A program made the translations under genes and the position numbers. A DNA stretch of 5,673 nucleotides from Phycisphaerales bacterium (GTDB lineage: Bacteria > Planctomycetota > Phycisphaerae > Sedimentisphaerales > Anaerohalosphaeraceae). The notes below the pieces were generated by a model. The model was not told the DNA's origin, searched no databases, and was given only the letters and a program-made list of their open reading frames with translations. Every line of letters begins with the position of its first letter. The stretch's first letter is position 1. The DNA lies in the NCBI GenBank assembly GCA_011048645.1, contig DSDR01000319.1, forward strand, positions 1 to 5,673, in the 5' to 3' direction. Shown in pieces: positions 5,515-5,673 of the stretch.

Positions 5515-5673
5515 TCTCATTTTGTTAATGGAACAATCAATTGGAATCGTCTTGTTGAGTTTAACAGTGGTAACTTTGATCTTAAAGGGTATTATTCCTC
5601 ATAATGTTTTGTTCGTCGTATCATGCGGTTACCATTTTAACTACGATAGTTTTCAGTGTAACCAACTATTTTG
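5515..5673 (+). other. AT-rich end of the window without a supported gene
   Basis: The base composition continues that of the HNH islet. Two frames stay open to the window edge, one from an ATG at 5528 (hydrophobic, reading MEQSIGIVLLSLTVV...) and one from an ATG at 5604 (MFCSSYHAVTILTT...). Neither has a ribosome site at normal spacing and both are cut off by the window, so neither is called. No terminator hairpin with a T-run follows the small acidic gene. Confidence 0.4.

Noticed and set aside
5336..5544. Nine-base direct repeat ATCAATTGG at 5336-5344 and 5536-5544, considered as a target-site duplication
   Set aside because: The first copy lies inside the coding part of the small gene, there are no terminal inverted repeats and no transposase. 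In AT-rich DNA a chance repeat of this length is plausible.
5515..5604. Continuation of the small acidic gene after its TAG: 29 more codons in the same frame (including NGTINWNRLVEF) up to a TAA at 5602-5604
   Set aside because: A read-through or broken C-terminal part is possible, but the 67-residue protein looks complete and I recognise no family in the extra stretch.
5568..5634. Seven-base inverted repeat TGGTAAC/GTTACCA
   Set aside because: The arms are short and far apart with no T-run. A match of this length is expected by chance in such a stretch.
5528..5673. Partial open frames starting at 5528 and 5604 with hydrophobic N-termini
   Set aside because: They overlap each other in different frames, lack a ribosome site at usual distance, and run off the window. 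The evidence does not favour either.

Overview
The window is a chromosomal stretch from a bacterium with a GC-rich core genome. The gene set is a secreted-type beta-propeller of PQQ-like repeats, a heptosyltransferase-like GT9 enzyme with a DUF2062 membrane protein, a DUF4870 protein and IMP dehydrogenase. This suits a Gram-negative with an LPS-type envelope. The style of the proteins recalls Planctomycetota (Phycisphaerae and relatives), but that is an inference from family resemblance and not a proof.

Layout. At 1-519 (+) lies the 3' end of a PQQ-like beta-propeller gene, closed by a strong hairpin terminator at 539-585. Converging on it from the right are two genes on the minus strand: a GT9 glycosyltransferase (1125-2177) and, overlapping it by four bases (ATGA), a DUF2062 inner-membrane protein (553-1128). 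The DUF2062 gene ends inside the terminator loop of its neighbour. Upstream of the GT9 gene, also on the minus strand, is a short DUF4870-like gene (best start 2647, end 2318). The middle of its membrane domain appears to have been removed in frame. A divergent promoter region (2708-2815) separates it from guaB (2859-4331, +), which encodes a complete 490-residue IMP dehydrogenase.

Directly behind guaB, 22 bases after its stop and with no visible terminator, the base composition becomes AT-rich. The 60-base line at 3661 in guaB is 65% GC by hand count, against 30-32% for the lines at 4741 and 5101. This part holds an intact HNH endonuclease with an Mrr-N-like winged-helix front half (4354-5283), a small very acidic protein of 67 residues (5311-5514), and an AT-rich tail with no supported gene. 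It looks like a recently acquired defence or restriction islet that may be transcribed by read-through from guaB.

How the genes relate. The GT9/DUF2062 pair is probably a translationally coupled envelope unit. guaB is the housekeeping enzyme that commits IMP to GMP synthesis. The HNH gene and the acidic small gene form a candidate accessory module. The main points for a second look are the internally deleted DUF4870 protein, the HNH plus small acidic protein pair, and the terminator built partly from the coding sequence of the convergent gene.
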